A DNA stretch of 64,000 nucleotides from Pseudomonas entomophila (GCF_029193575.1 NZ_JARGCS010000008.1:62001-126000), one strand, 5' to 3'; positions 1-9,018 are shown, counted from the first letter of the stretch. Translations and numbers: made by a program. The notes: generated by a model not told the origin, from the sequence alone.

Positions 1-2997
1 GAACACCAGCGGCACCACACCCATGATGAAGGCGATCGAGGTCATCAGGATCGGCCGCAGACGCAGGCGGCAGGCTTCCAGCACCGCGGCCAGCGGGTCG
101 AGGCCTTCGGCCTGTTTGTCCTTGGCGAACTCGACGATGAGGATCGCGTTCTTGCACGCCAGGCCCACCAGTACGATCAAGCCGATCTGGGTGAAGATGT
201 TGTTGTCACCCCCGGAGATGATCACCCCGGTGATCGCCGACAGCAGCGTCATCGGCACGATCAGGATCACCGCCAGCGGCAGGCTCCAGCTTTCGTACTG
301 GGCGGCCAGCACCAGGAAGGCCAGCAGCACGCAGAGCGGGAACACGAACAGCGCGGTGTTGCCTGCCAGGATCTGTTGGTAGGTCAGGTCGGTCCACTCG
401 AAGGTCATGCCGTTGGGCAGTTCCTCTTTGATCAACTTCTCGATCGCCGCCTCGGCCTGGCCGGAGCTGTAGCCAGGAGCCGCGGCGCCGTTGATCTCGG
501 CGGTGATGAAGCCGTTGTAGTGCATCACGCGGTCAGGCCCGGAGGTGTCGCTGACCTTCAGGAAGGTCGCCAGCGGGATCATCTCGCCCAGGTTGTTGCG
601 CACCTTCAACTGGCCGATCTGCTCGGCGTCGAGGCGGAACTGCTGCTCGGCCTGGACGTTGACCTGGTAGGTGCGGCCAAAGCGGTTGAAGTCGTTGGTG
701 TACAGCGAGCCCAGGTAGACCTGCAGGGTCTCGAAGATGTCGGTGATCGCCACGCCATGGGTCTTGGCCTTTTCCCGGTCGATGGCGGCATCGACCTGCG
801 GCACGTTGACCTGGTAGCTGGTGAACAGGCCGGCCAGCTCAGGCACGCTGCGGCTTTTGGTGATGATGTTCTGGGTTTCCTTGTACAGCGCCTCGTAGCC
901 CAGGTTGCCACGGTCCTCGATCTGCAGGCGGAAGCCGCCGATGGTGCCCAGCCCCTGTACCGGCGGCGGCGGGAAGATCGCGATGTAGGCGTCCTGGATG
1001 TCGGCGAACTTGGCGTTCAGCGCCGCAGCGATGGCCTGCGCCGACTGGCTCGGGTCCTTGCGCTCGTCGAACGGCTTGAGCGGGGTGAACACGATGCCGC
1101 TGTTGGGGCTGTTGGTGAAGCCGTTGATCGACAGGCCCGGGAAGGCCACGGAGTCGGCCACGCCCGGTTGCTCCAGGGCGATCTCGCTCATCTTCTTGAT
1201 CACCGCTTCGGTGCGGTCGAGGCTGGCGGCGTCCGGCAGTTGGGCGAAGGCCACCAGGTACTGCTTGTCCTGGGCCGGTACGAAACCGGTCGGGGTGGAC
1301 GAGAAGCCCAGGTAGGTCAGGCCCATCAAGCCGGCGTAGACGAACACCGCGATGCCACTGGAACGGATGACCCGGCGCACGCCGCCCACGTAGCCGTGGC
1401 TGGCGCGGTCGAAGAAGCGGTTGAACGGGGCGAACAGCCAGCCGCCGAACAGGCGTTCGAGGATGCGCGAGAAGCGGTCCTTCGGCGCGTGGTGGTCCTT
1501 GAGCAGCACGGCGGCCAGGGCCGGCGACAGGGTCAGCGAGTTGAACGCCGAGATCACGGTCGAGATGGCGATGGTCAGGGCGAACTGCTTGTAGAACTGC
1601 CCGGTAAGGCCGGAGATGAACGCCGCCGGCACGAACACGGCGCACAGCACCAGCGCGGTGGCGATGATCGGGCCGGTCACCTCGCTCATGGCTTTTTGCG
1701 TGGCCTCCATGGGCTTGAGGCCCAGGCCGATGTTCCGCTCGACGTTCTCCACCACGACGATGGCGTCGTCCACCACGATACCGATGGCCAACACCAGGCC
1801 GAACAGCGACAAGGCGTTGAGCGAGAAGCCGAACAGGTGCATCACCGCGAAGGTGCCGATCAGCGAGACCGGCACGGCCATCAGCGGGATGATCGAGGCG
1901 CGCCAGGTCTGCAGGAACAGGATCACCACCAGCACGACCAGCACCAGGGCTTCGAACAGGGTGTGCACCACCGCCTCGATCGAGCCGCGCACGAACACGG
2001 TCGGGTCGTAGACGATGCTGTAGTCCATGCCTTCGGGGAAGTCCTTCTTCAGCTCGGCCATCTTGGCCCGCACTTCATCGGAGATCTCGATGGCGTTGGA
2101 ACCTGGGCGCTGGAAGATCGGGATCGCCACCGCCGGCTGGTTGTTCAGCAGCGAGCGCAGGGCGTACTGGCTGGAGCCGAGCTCGATGCGGGCGATGTCC
2201 TTCAGGCGGGTGATCTCGCCGTTGGCGCCGGCGCGGATGATGATGTTCTCGAACTCTTCCTCGCTGACCAGACGACCCTGGGTGTTGATCGACAGCTGGA
2301 AGCTGGCCGAGCCGGGGGCGGGCGGGGCGCCCAACTGGCCGGCGGCGACCTGGCGGTTCTGCTCGCGGATCGCCGCGACCACATCGCTGGCGGTCAGGTT
2401 GCGCGAGGCGGTCTTGTTCGGGTCGAGCCATACCCGCAGGGAGTAGTCGCCCATGCCGAACAGCTGCACGTCGCCGACACCGCCCAGGCGTGCCAGCTCA
2501 TCCTTGATGTTGAGGATGGCGTAGTTGGACAGGTAGAGCATGTCGTAGCGTTGGTCCGGCGAGGTCAGGTGCACGACCATGGTCAGGTCGGGCGAGGCCT
2601 TGTCGACGGTGATACCGATGCGCGTCACTTCTTCCGGCAGCTTGGGCTGGGTACGGGTCACGCGGTTCTGCACTTGCACCTGGGCGTTGTCCAGGTCGGT
2701 GCCCAGGGCGAAGGTGATGGTCAGGGTCAGCTTGCCGTCGGCGGTGGACTGGGAGGACATGTACAGCATGTTCTCCACCCCGGTGATGGCCTGCTCCAGC
2801 GGCGCGGCGACGGTTTCGCCGATCACCTTGGGGTTGGCGCCGGGGAAGTTGGCGCGCACCACCACGGTGGGCGGCACCACTTCCGGGTATTCGCTGATCG
2901 GCAATTGGAACAGCGAGATGGCACCGGCGATCAGCAGCACGAGCGAGAGCACGGCGGCGAAGATCGGCCGGGTGATGAAGAATTTCGAGAAGTTCAT
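1..2997 (-). CDS. mexF: RND multidrug efflux inner-membrane transporter, MexF type (3' end outside window)
   Basis: Proton-driven inner-membrane pump of a tripartite RND exporter (HAE1 family), working with the MexE adaptor and an OprN-type outer-membrane channel. 999 codons are in the window and no stop is reached, so the C-terminal end (MexF is about 1,060 residues) lies beyond position 1. The N-terminus MNFSKFFITRPIFAAVLSLV, the porter-domain segment VVRANFPGANPKVIGETVAA and the TM4 motif GIVVDDAIVVVENVERN, with the paired aspartates of the proton relay, are all MexF-like. The start ATG lies 12 bases downstream of the mexE stop, so the genes are co-transcribed. oprN is expected next, outside the window. 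The long open frame on the opposite strand (376-4242) is a GC-driven shadow. Confidence 0.96.
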   Translation of the reverse strand, partial: MNFSKFFITRPIFAAVLSLVLLIAGAISLFQLPISEYPEVVPPTVVVRANFPGANPKVIGETVAAPLEQAITGVENMLYMSSQSTADGKLTLTITFALGTDLDNAQVQVQNRVTRTQPKLPEEVTRIGITVDKASPDLTMVVHLTSPDQRYDMLYLSNYAILNIKDELARLGGVGDVQLFGMGDYSLRVWLDPNKTASRNLTASDVVAAIREQNRQVAAGQLGAPPAPGSASFQLSINTQGRLVSEEEFENIIIRAGANGEITRLKDIARIELGSSQYALRSLLNNQPAVAIPIFQRPGSNAIEISDEVRAKMAELKKDFPEGMDYSIVYDPTVFVRGSIEAVVHTLFEALVLVVLVVILFLQTWRASIIPLMAVPVSLIGTFAVMHLFGFSLNALSLFGLVLAIGIVVDDAIVVVENVERNIGLGLKPMEATQKAMSEVTGPIIATALVLCAVFVPAAFISGLTGQFYKQFALTIAISTVISAFNSLTLSPALAAVLLKDHHAPKDRFSRILERLFGGWLFAPFNRFFDRASHGYVGGVRRVIRSSGIAVFVYAGLMGLTYLGFSSTPTGFVPAQDKQYLVAFAQLPDAASLDRTEAVIKKMSEIALEQPGVADSVAFPGLSINGFTNSPNSGIVFTPLKPFDERKDPSQSAQAIAAALNAKFADIQDAYIAIFPPPPVQGLGTIGGFRLQIEDRGNLGYEALYKETQNIITKSRSVPELAGLFTSYQVNVPQVDAAIDREKAKTHGVAITDIFETLQVYLGSLYTNDFNRFGRTYQVNVQAEQQFRLDAEQIGQLKVRNNLGEMIPLATFLKVSDTSGPDRVMHYNGFITAEINGAAAPGYSSGQAEAAIEKLIKEELPNGMTFEWTDLTYQQILAGNTALFVFPLCVLLAFLVLAAQYESWSLPLAVILIVPMTLLSAITGVIISGGDNNIFTQIGLIVLVGLACKNAILIVEFAKDKQAEGLDPLAAVLEACRLRLRPILMTSIAFIMGVVPLVF

Positions 2998-3009
2998 CGG
3001 TGTTGTCCC

Positions 3010-4251
3010 TTAACCGCGCGGTGCCTGGGCACTGGCGACTTTCACACTGGGGCCGGCCACCCGCGGCGCCGGGTTGCTGGCTTCGAGGGCCTGGCGCTGC
3101 TGGGCGAGGGTGGCGAGGGTCTGTTCACTGGCCATCGGGGTCTCCTCGGGGGTGACCGGCGAACCTGGGCGCACGCGCTGCAGGCCCTTGACCACGATGC
3201 GGTCCTCCTTGGCCAGGCCGCTGCGCACAATGCGCAGGCCTTCGAGTTTTGGGCCGAGCTCAACCGGGCGATAGGTGGCCTTGTTGTCCTTGTCCATGAC
3301 CAGCACGAACTTCTTGCCAAGGTCGGTGCCGACCGCTTCGTCGTTGATCAGCACGGCATCGTAGGTGGCGCTGCCGACCAGCTTCAGGCGCGCGTACAAG
3401 CCGGGGGTGAACTGGCCGTCGCGGTTGTCGAACACCGCGCGGCCACGGATGGTGCCGGTGCGTGGGTTGACCTGGTTGTCGACGAAGTTCATCTGGCCCA
3501 GGTGCGGGTTGCCGGTTTCGTTGGTCAGGCCCAGGTACACCGGGGTGGCCTGGCCACGCTGGCCTTGGCGGGCGAGTTGGGTGTACTTGAGGTACACGCG
3601 CTCGTCGGCGTCGAAGTAGGCGTAGACCTTGTCGGTGGAGACCACGCTGGTCAGCGGGGTGACGTCGGCGGTGACGATGTTGCCGGCGGTGAACTGCGCG
3701 CGGCTGACCCGGCCGCTGATCGGCGAGGTGACCTTGGTGAAGCTCAGGTTCAGGCGGGCCAGGTCGAGCTGTGCCTGGGTCGCCTCGACACCGGCGCGGG
3801 CTTCGGCGGCGGCGCTGCTGCGCGATTCGGCGAGTTCGGCGGAGATGGCGTTGCTGTCGCGCAGGCGCTCGCCCCGACGGGCTTCGTTTTCGCTGCGAAT
3901 GGCCGTGGCCCTGGCTTGTTGCAGCTGGGCTTCGAGGCGGCGGACCTCGGCCTGGAACGGGCGTGGGTCGATCTGGAACAGCAGGTCGCCTTTCTTCACT
4001 TGGGCGCCTTCGGTGAAGGCCACCAGGTCGATCTGCCCAGAGACGCGCGGACGCACCTCGACGGTTTCCGGCGCTTCCAGGCGACCGGTGAACTCGTCCC
4101 ACTCATTGATCGGCTGCTCGATCACCTTGGCCACACTGACCTTGGGCGCGGCGGGGGCCTGCACGGCGTCTGGGGTTCGACCGCAGGCGCTGAGCACCAC
4201 CACTGCCAGGGCAGCGAGGGGAAAGCGCAAGGGTTTGAGTGAATGTTCCAT
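3010..4251 (-). CDS. mexE: RND efflux periplasmic adaptor lipoprotein, MexE type
   Basis: Membrane-fusion protein linking the MexF pump to the outer-membrane channel. It has 413 residues, the usual MexE length. The start MEHSLKPLRF gives a short signal peptide ending in a lipobox (VVVLSAC), so the mature protein is a lipoprotein. The open frame extends upstream to about 4401, but that would bury the signal peptide. The barrel-sandwich half (VEVRPRVSGQIDLVAFTEGA) is followed by a coiled-coil hairpin rich in E, A and R, then the second lipoyl half (KVTSPISGRVSRAQFTAGN). It is the first gene of the mexEF operon, with its promoter in the gap before the oxidoreductase at 4513. In Pseudomonas aeruginosa this operon is activated by MexT; no mexT is visible here. 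Confidence 0.96.
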   Translation of the reverse strand: MEHSLKPLRFPLAALAVVVLSACGRTPDAVQAPAAPKVSVAKVIEQPINEWDEFTGRLEAPETVEVRPRVSGQIDLVAFTEGAQVKKGDLLFQIDPRPFQAEVRRLEAQLQQARATAIRSENEARRGERLRDSNAISAELAESRSSAAAEARAGVEATQAQLDLARLNLSFTKVTSPISGRVSRAQFTAGNIVTADVTPLTSVVSTDKVYAYFDADERVYLKYTQLARQGQRGQATPVYLGLTNETGNPHLGQMNFVDNQVNPRTGTIRGRAVFDNRDGQFTPGLYARLKLVGSATYDAVLINDEAVGTDLGKKFVLVMDKDNKATYRPVELGPKLEGLRIVRSGLAKEDRIVVKGLQRVRPGSPVTPEETPMASEQTLATLAQQRQALEASNPAPRVAGPSVKVASAQAPRG

Positions 4252-4390
4252 GGAGAACTCCGCCACTGTATTGATAGTGGGCGGATCATGAGTGCATTGC
4301 GCGTGAGGAACGAATCGAATGGGGCGAAGGTTAATATCACGCAGAATGATAGGAGAGGGTGCACCATCAATGGGCGCATATGGGAAACGT

Positions 4391-4396
4391 ATCGAC
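4391..4396 (-). promoter_or_regulatory. GTCGAT core in the mexE upstream region, possible MexT-type box
   Basis: The 261-base gap between mexE and the oxidoreductase must carry the mexE promoter. On the mexE strand it holds one GTCGAT, about 140 bases before the start codon. GTCGAT is the core of the published MexT consensus ATCAN5GTCGATN4ACYAT, but the flanking half-sites match poorly. I saw no convincing -35/-10 pair. Confidence 0.25.
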
Positions 4397-4455
4397 CTCA
4401 TGGCGGGGCGGGCCGGCGCCTACAGCTACCCGCGGTTTTCAGGGCCGGCGGTGAG

Positions 4456-4490
4456 CCTGTGGGAGCGAGCTGGCCCCGCGATGAGGCCAG
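4456..4490 (-). repeat. REP element (P. putida-type 35-mer)
   Basis: About 35 bases that read, on the minus strand, as a REP: CTGGCCTCATCGCGGGG at one end and CGCTCCCACAGG at the other, with an imperfect GC-rich stem between. Related copies are at 5680-5714, 5926-5957, 8990-9018 and near 26211-26245. Such elements are common in P. putida intergenic DNA and support that assignment. Confidence 0.8.
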
Positions 4491-4512
4491 CACTGAGATA
4501 ACAAAGGCCTGG

Positions 4513-5526
4513 TCAGTCGCCGAACCCTTCCAGCACGATCTTGCCCTTGGCCTTGCCGCTCTCGATCATTGCATGCGCCCGCCGCAGGTTCGCCGCGTTG
4601 ATCGTCCCGAAATGCTCGCCCAGGGTGGTCTTGAGCACGCCCTGGTCCACCAGCGCCGCCACCCGCTCCAGCAAGGCATGCTGCTTGATCATGTCGTCGG
4701 TCTGGTACAGCGACCGGGTGAACATCAGCTCCCAGTGCAACGACAGCGACTTGCGCTTGAGCGGCACCACGTCGAGGGTCGCCGGGTCGTCGATCAGCGC
4801 CAGACGGCCTTGCGGGCGCAGGGCGTCGATCAACTGTGCGAAGTGCTGTTCAGTGTGGGTCAGGCTGATCACCAGGTCGACCTGGCCCACGCCGATTGCC
4901 TGCAATTGCGCCTCCAACGGCTGGCTGTGGTCGATCACATGGTGGGCGCCGAGCCCCTCTACCCATTGCCGGGTTTGCGCGCGCGAAGCGGTGCCGATCA
5001 CGGTCAGGCCCGTGAGCTGGCGCGCCAGTTGAGTGAGGATCGAGCCCACGCCACCGGCGGCACCGACGATCAGCAGGCTTTGCCCGGCGCCACCGCCTTC
5101 GGCCACGCCCAGGCGGTCGAACAGCAGTTCCCAGGCGGTGATGGCGGTCAACGGTAGCGCCGCCGCGCTGGCGGCATCCAGGCTGCGCGGCGCGTGGCCG
5201 ACGATACGCTCGTCCACCAGGTGCAGCTCGCTGTTGCAGCCGGGGCGGTCGATGGCGCCGGCGTAGTAGACGGTGTCGCCGGGTTGGAACAGGGTCACCT
5301 GGGCGCCGGTTTCGCGCACGATGCCCACCGCGTCCCAACCAAGCACGCGGGGGGCGGTAGTGCCGGAACCTGCGCGGATCTTGGTGTCGACCGGGTTCAC
5401 GGAGATGGCCTGGACTTCGACCAGCAAGTCGCGTGGACCGGGGATGGGGCGAGGCAGGTTGGTGTCGAACAGGGCGTTGGGGTGGTCGAGGGGCAGGCCG
5501 TGCTCGGCGAAGGCGATGGCTTTCAT
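4513..5526 (-). CDS. Zinc-type alcohol dehydrogenase-like / quinone oxidoreductase, MexS-like
   Basis: MDR-superfamily NAD(P)H oxidoreductase of 337 residues. The N-terminal GroES-like domain (DLLVEVQAISVNPVDTKIRAG) is followed by a Rossmann domain with the glycine-rich motif VGAAGGVGSILTQLARQ near residues 150-170. The cysteine and histidine ligands of zinc alcohol dehydrogenases are not evident, which fits the non-zinc quinone-reductase branch. It lies directly upstream of mexEF on the same strand. In P. aeruginosa the oxidoreductase MexS sits beside mexT-mexEF-oprN and its loss induces the pump; position and family suggest an equivalent role here. That is inference, since general-purpose enzymes of this family are common. 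Confidence 0.8.
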   Translation of the reverse strand: MKAIAFAEHGLPLDHPNALFDTNLPRPIPGPRDLLVEVQAISVNPVDTKIRAGSGTTAPRVLGWDAVGIVRETGAQVTLFQPGDTVYYAGAIDRPGCNSELHLVDERIVGHAPRSLDAASAAALPLTAITAWELLFDRLGVAEGGGAGQSLLIVGAAGGVGSILTQLARQLTGLTVIGTASRAQTRQWVEGLGAHHVIDHSQPLEAQLQAIGVGQVDLVISLTHTEQHFAQLIDALRPQGRLALIDDPATLDVVPLKRKSLSLHWELMFTRSLYQTDDMIKQHALLERVAALVDQGVLKTTLGEHFGTINAANLRRAHAMIESGKAKGKIVLEGFGD

Positions 5527-5679
5527 GGTGTGGCTCCAGGGTGAGGGAATGGGGCCAGCTTAGTGGGTTGGGTTTATTGGAAAAACCAGATAAAGGAGGG
5601 AAGACTTTCTTGTTTTTTTTGAAAGTTTATCGTTTGGCAAGCCCACAGGTACCCCGCTGAACTTGATTTCTGTGGTGTC

Positions 5680-5714
5680 CCTGTAGGCGAGGGCTTCCCC
5701 GCGATAGGGCTGGC
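5680..5714 (-). repeat. REP element, degenerate copy
   Basis: Same orientation and layout as the REP at 4456: CCTGTAGGCGAGGGCTT, then CCCCGCGATAGGGCTGGC. It lies in the 434-base gene-free gap 5527-5960, which also holds the copy at 5926-5957, a GC-rich stretch and a T-run near 5612-5620. I see no gene in the gap. Confidence 0.7.
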
Positions 5715-5925
5715 ATCAGGCCCCTTGCGGCGGTGATCCCGTTGCCGCGGGGCATGGGTGACCATGCACGATGCGCCCGCGCGCGACTGGAGCGTGGAGG
5801 CCTTGGCAGCTTTGGCGGAGATGTCACGGGCCAGTTTCTTAGCGCATTTTCGCGCGGGGCGGGCCTCATCGCGTGGCAAGTCCGTTCCCTCAGACACCCC
5901 ACCGAACCTGAGGGCAATGGGGGGG

Positions 5926-5957
5926 CCGTGGGGCTTGCCCCGCGATTGGGCCTGGCC
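5926..5957 (-). repeat. REP element, partial copy beside the DUF2388 gene
   Basis: Core GGGGCTTGCCCCGCGATTGG followed by GCCTGGCC. It begins just after the stop codon of the DUF2388 gene and may protect the 3' end of its transcript, as REP hairpins often do. Confidence 0.65.
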
Positions 5958-5960
5958 TGC

Positions 5961-6263
5961 TTACTGATCAGCCGATAGCAACGCCCTGGCCAGTTCTTCA
6001 TCCGTGACATTGAGCCCCGGGTGATGCTTGCGCACCTGCTCCAGCGCCGACTCCACATAGGCCCCACGAATCGCGCCATCGCTGGCGATGAAGGCCGACA
6101 GCTCGTCGCGGGCTGGGATGATGCGTTTGTCATCCTTGAAGGTGGAATACAGTGACGCCGAGATACCCGCCGACGTGGCGACATCGCCCGCATCGACACG
6201 GGCCAGGGCGGCACCTGCAGGGATGCACAGCAGCAGGGCAGAAACCAGTAGTGAATGACGCAT
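5961..6263 (-). CDS. DUF2388 family small secreted protein
   Basis: A 100-residue protein with a clear Sec signal peptide (MRHSLLVSALLLCIPAGAALA), so probably periplasmic. The mature part carries the DUF2388 pattern: a serine/threonine-rich start (TSAGISASLYSTF), the conserved KDDKRIIPARDELSAFIASD block and a helical C-terminus ending in ELARALLSADQ. The family is small, largely confined to Pseudomonas and has no established function. The gene stands alone between REP-containing DNA and the sigma-54 region upstream of the TonB receptor. It looks intact. Confidence 0.85.
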   Translation of the reverse strand: MRHSLLVSALLLCIPAGAALARVDAGDVATSAGISASLYSTFKDDKRIIPARDELSAFIASDGAIRGAYVESALEQVRKHHPGLNVTDEELARALLSADQ

Positions 6264-6626
6264 GAGTCAGTCCTCCAGAAGCGTGAAGCCCAAGGGATCT
6301 ACTGCATGCAGTTAAGATGCGAGGCAGGCGTGGGAGTTCCATTTTCACGTGACCTGGCGACGCTTCACCGGCGGGCCAGGAAAGGTCCGATGCAATCAAT
6401 AGTCCGTGTGGTGAGCGAAACCAGGGAACGATGGGCCAATCGATAATCGCAACTCACCGGCCAGAACGCCGCCGTTTGTAGGTCTTGGTAGGGGCACTCA
6501 GTCAGTCGACGGAAACTAAGGTCTAGTAGGAGGGAAGTTATTCTGTGCTCAAGGCAGTTATATCGATAAACCAAAATGAAGTGGGCTGCCGTGCCACGCG
6601 GTAGGGCGCTGCGGAAAATAATGTTG
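6264..6626. other. Gene-free region upstream of the TonB receptor
   Basis: About 360 bases, less GC-rich than the surroundings, with no protein I can support. An AGGAGG at 6528-6533 is followed by a GTG at 6545 opening a 19-codon frame, but the spacing is long and I do not call it. The regulatory elements for the receptor start at 6627. Confidence 0.5.
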
Positions 6627-6641
6627 GTGCTGCAACAGCAC
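6627..6641. promoter_or_regulatory. Perfect dyad GTGCTGcaaCAGCAC upstream of the sigma-54 promoter
   Basis: Perfect 6-base inverted repeat with a 3-base spacer, about 70 bases before the -24 element at 6710 and directly beside the AACAGTT dyad at 6642. A regulator site is likely; which protein binds is unknown. Confidence 0.45.
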
Positions 6642-6656
6642 GCGAACAGTTTGCGC
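6642..6656. promoter_or_regulatory. Candidate SfnR upstream activating site (AACAGTT dyad)
   Basis: GCGAACAGTTTGCGC is a near-palindrome around AAC-N-GTT, about 60 bases upstream of the sigma-54 promoter. Similar AAC-N-GTT dyads with GC flanks lie upstream of the other two sigma-54 promoters (10478-10484 and 24101-24107). The nearby sfnR gene encodes a sigma-54 activator, so this is a plausible binding site (inference). Confidence 0.45.
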
Positions 6657-6709
6657 GATACGGCAACTTATCAATACTAACGCCTGCGGGAAACAGTGGC
6701 CCGCGCAGC

Positions 6710-6725
6710 TGGCACGACAACTGCA
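6710..6725 (+). promoter_or_regulatory. Sigma-54 (-24/-12) promoter of the TonB receptor gene
   Basis: TGGCACGACAACTGCA fits the RpoN consensus TGGCACRN4TTGCW, with the invariant GG and GC at correct spacing. Transcription would start near 6736, about 70 bases before the GTG start of the receptor. Confidence 0.8.
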
Positions 6726-6804
6726 ATATCCCTTTTACATAGCGGTTCGATAGGTGTGGAAGTGCAAGGCTTATCAACCTTACATATAAAGGGGAGTTGC
6801 GAAA

Positions 6805-8913
6805 GTGCGTGCGAAAGTTAAACCCAGTCGTCTTTACCAGCCCCGGCTGGCCAGCGTCGCCGGTGTGTCGGTGTTGATGGCCCTGCTCAGCCCATCCGCC
6901 TGGGCGGCGGGTGACTCCACCCTGGAGACGGTCACCGTCACCGGCGCCGCCGCCAGCGGGGCGCAACAGGACCAGAAGCGCTTGCAGAAGGTTGCCGGCA
7001 ACACCGCGGTGGTTGACAACCGTCGCGTCGAGCAGGGCCGCGCGGCCAACGCCGAGGACGTGTTGGCCTTGCAGCCAGGCGTGTTCGCCCAAGGCACGAG
7101 CGGCACCGCGGCGAACAAGATCTCGATCCGTGGCTCGGGCCTGAATACCTTCTACCAAGGCTACGTGCTGGGCACCAAGTTTCTCTTCGATGGCCTGCCG
7201 ATCACCGGCCCTGGTGGCACCCAGGAAGATTTCCTCGACATGCAGGCGGTGGACCACACCGAGGTGCTGTATGGCGCCAACGCCTATGAGTACGGCGCGT
7301 TGTCGCTGGGGGGCGCGATCAACATGGTCAGCAAGACCGGCCGCACCGACCCTGGCAACTACGCGCGCTTCGAGGTCGGCAGCTACGGCTACCGCAAGCA
7401 GCAGTTGGCTACCGGTGGGGTCGTGGGCGACAGCGACTACTACATCAACGTGCTGCACAACGAGCGCGACGGCTACCAAGACCATGCCAGCAACGAAGGC
7501 CGTGGCATCGCCGCCAACTTTGGCCACGTGTTCAGCCCCAAGCTCGAAACACGGGTGTTCTTCAAGTACCGCGAGGAGCAATTGGTCAACGGCAACACCT
7601 TGACCCGCCAACAGCTCAAGCACGACCCGCGCAGCAACTTGGTGCCCACCGGCCGGCGCAAGGACGGCACCAGCTTCATCGGCAACAAGACCACCTACAC
7701 CTTCGACGACGGCGGCAAGCTGGAGGTGGGCGCCTCGTACAACAACTACCCCTTGCTCAACGGCTGGCGCTACGCGGTGGCGCCGCAGGACTGGCGCTCG
7801 AAGGATATCAACCTGACCCTGCGCTATTTCCGTACCGGCGACACCTTCCTCGGCCTGCCCAGCGACAGCAGCGTCATCTTCAGCAACACCCGCGCCTACC
7901 TCGCCGACGTCAAGGCGCATAGCCGCGCCACGGGCGTGAAAACCCAGGAGACCAACTACACCGGTTCGCGCGACACCGTGCTGACCTTCGCCAACGAGCT
8001 GCAACTGGCCGATGACTTCTGGCTGTCCTCGGGGTTGTCGTTGGTCAACATTCGGCGCAAGGCCGAGATCGAAGCCACCACGCTGACCACGCCCAACCCC
8101 AGCAACCTGCCCACCCGCGTCGAGTACGTGGAGAGCGACCTCGCGCCGCGCCTGGGTGTGCGCTACCAGATCAACCCGCAATTCCAGGTGTTCAGCAATG
8201 TCAGCCGCAGCATCGACCCGCCGGTGACCTGGCAGTTGGGCAGCACCAGCAACCCGTTCCTCTACGACGTGCGGCCACAGAAGGCCACCACCTTCGAGGT
8301 CGGCGTGCGCGGCAGCCATGGCATCTTCGACGGCAGCCTGACGCTGTACCGCTCGTGGGTGCAGAAAGAGCTGCTGACCGTGGTGGTGCGCCAGGGCACC
8401 GCCACCCAGGACCAACTGACGGCCACCGCCAATGCCAGCCCGACGATCCACCAGGGCATCGAGGCCGGCCTCAACGCGCTGCTGTGGGCTGGCGACAACG
8501 GCGACACCCTCGACCTGCGCCAGGCCTACACGCTCAACGACTTTCACTACCGCGACGACGACACTTTCGGCGGCAACGAGCTGCCCAGCCTGCCGCGCCA
8601 CGTCTACCAGGCCGAGCTTGCCTACCGCCAGGCCAGTGGCTTCTACGCCTCGCTCACCCTGCGCGCGGCCTCCAGCTACTACATCGACTACGCCAACAGC
8701 TGGCAGGCGCCGTCCTACGTGCTCTGGGGCGCCAAGGTCGGCTACCAGGCGCCGGGCAAGCGGTGGGAGGTGTTCGCCGACTTGCGCAACCTCACCGACG
8801 AGCGCTACGCCAGTGCGGCCAACACCGCCTACGACGCAGGCGGCCGTGACTCGGCCAACTTCTACCCCGGCGACGCATTCTCGGTGACCACTGGCGTGGC
8901 GTTTCGTTTCTGA
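6805..8913 (+). CDS. TonB-dependent outer-membrane receptor
   Basis: A 702-residue outer-membrane active-transport barrel. The N-terminal signal peptide ends near SAWAAG, followed by a TonB box (TLETVTVTG), a plug domain (ISIRGSGLNTFYQGYVLG; VLYGANAYEYGALSLGGAIN) and a beta-barrel ending in the aromatic VTTGVAFRF expected for BAM recognition. No N-terminal signalling extension is seen, so it is not an ECF-coupled transducer. I use GTG at 6805 because GGGGAG at 6791-6796 is well spaced. It is the first gene of a run with a monooxygenase and an oligopeptide-type ABC importer, behind a sigma-54 promoter. A siderophore role is not favoured; the context suggests an organosulfur ligand (inference). 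Confidence 0.93.
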   Translation: MRAKVKPSRLYQPRLASVAGVSVLMALLSPSAWAAGDSTLETVTVTGAAASGAQQDQKRLQKVAGNTAVVDNRRVEQGRAANAEDVLALQPGVFAQGTSGTAANKISIRGSGLNTFYQGYVLGTKFLFDGLPITGPGGTQEDFLDMQAVDHTEVLYGANAYEYGALSLGGAINMVSKTGRTDPGNYARFEVGSYGYRKQQLATGGVVGDSDYYINVLHNERDGYQDHASNEGRGIAANFGHVFSPKLETRVFFKYREEQLVNGNTLTRQQLKHDPRSNLVPTGRRKDGTSFIGNKTTYTFDDGGKLEVGASYNNYPLLNGWRYAVAPQDWRSKDINLTLRYFRTGDTFLGLPSDSSVIFSNTRAYLADVKAHSRATGVKTQETNYTGSRDTVLTFANELQLADDFWLSSGLSLVNIRRKAEIEATTLTTPNPSNLPTRVEYVESDLAPRLGVRYQINPQFQVFSNVSRSIDPPVTWQLGSTSNPFLYDVRPQKATTFEVGVRGSHGIFDGSLTLYRSWVQKELLTVVVRQGTATQDQLTATANASPTIHQGIEAGLNALLWAGDNGDTLDLRQAYTLNDFHYRDDDTFGGNELPSLPRHVYQAELAYRQASGFYASLTLRAASSYYIDYANSWQAPSYVLWGAKVGYQAPGKRWEVFADLRNLTDERYASAANTAYDAGGRDSANFYPGDAFSVTTGVAFRF

Positions 8914-8989
8914 TGGCCGCGCCTCGGTGTACTGGCCACATCGCGGAGCAAACCCTCAGGCACCCGCTGTTCCCAGGCTCAGCGGGGAA

Positions 8990-9018
8990 CCCACGGGCTT
9001 GCCCCGCGATGAGGCCGT
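8990..9018 (-). repeat. REP element, partial copy
   Basis: CGGGCTTGCCCCGCGATGAG followed by GCC, the same core as the other REPs, in the gap between the receptor and monooxygenase genes. No -24/-12 element is seen in this gap, so the monooxygenase may be read from the receptor promoter. Confidence 0.65.

Noticed and set aside
376..4242. A 1,288-codon open frame on the plus strand across mexF and mexE
   Set aside because: The product is compositionally odd (H, G, Q, D and R-rich) with no domain, and the opposite strand encodes intact MexE/MexF. It is a shadow frame due to high GC at third positions.
5604..5626. Hairpin ACTTTC/GAAAGT with T-run as an intrinsic terminator
   Set aside because: The T-run lies in the loop, not after the stem, and the stem is AT-rich, so termination is unlikely.
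6545..6604. Short GTG-initiated 19-codon frame after AGGAGG at 6528-6533
   Set aside because: The spacing is about 11 bases, the frame is very short and the sigma-54 promoter lies downstream, so there is no supporting context.
6538..8601. A 687-codon open frame antisense to the TonB receptor
   Set aside because: No recognisable domain, and the plus strand holds a full receptor with signal peptide, TonB box and terminal aromatic residue.
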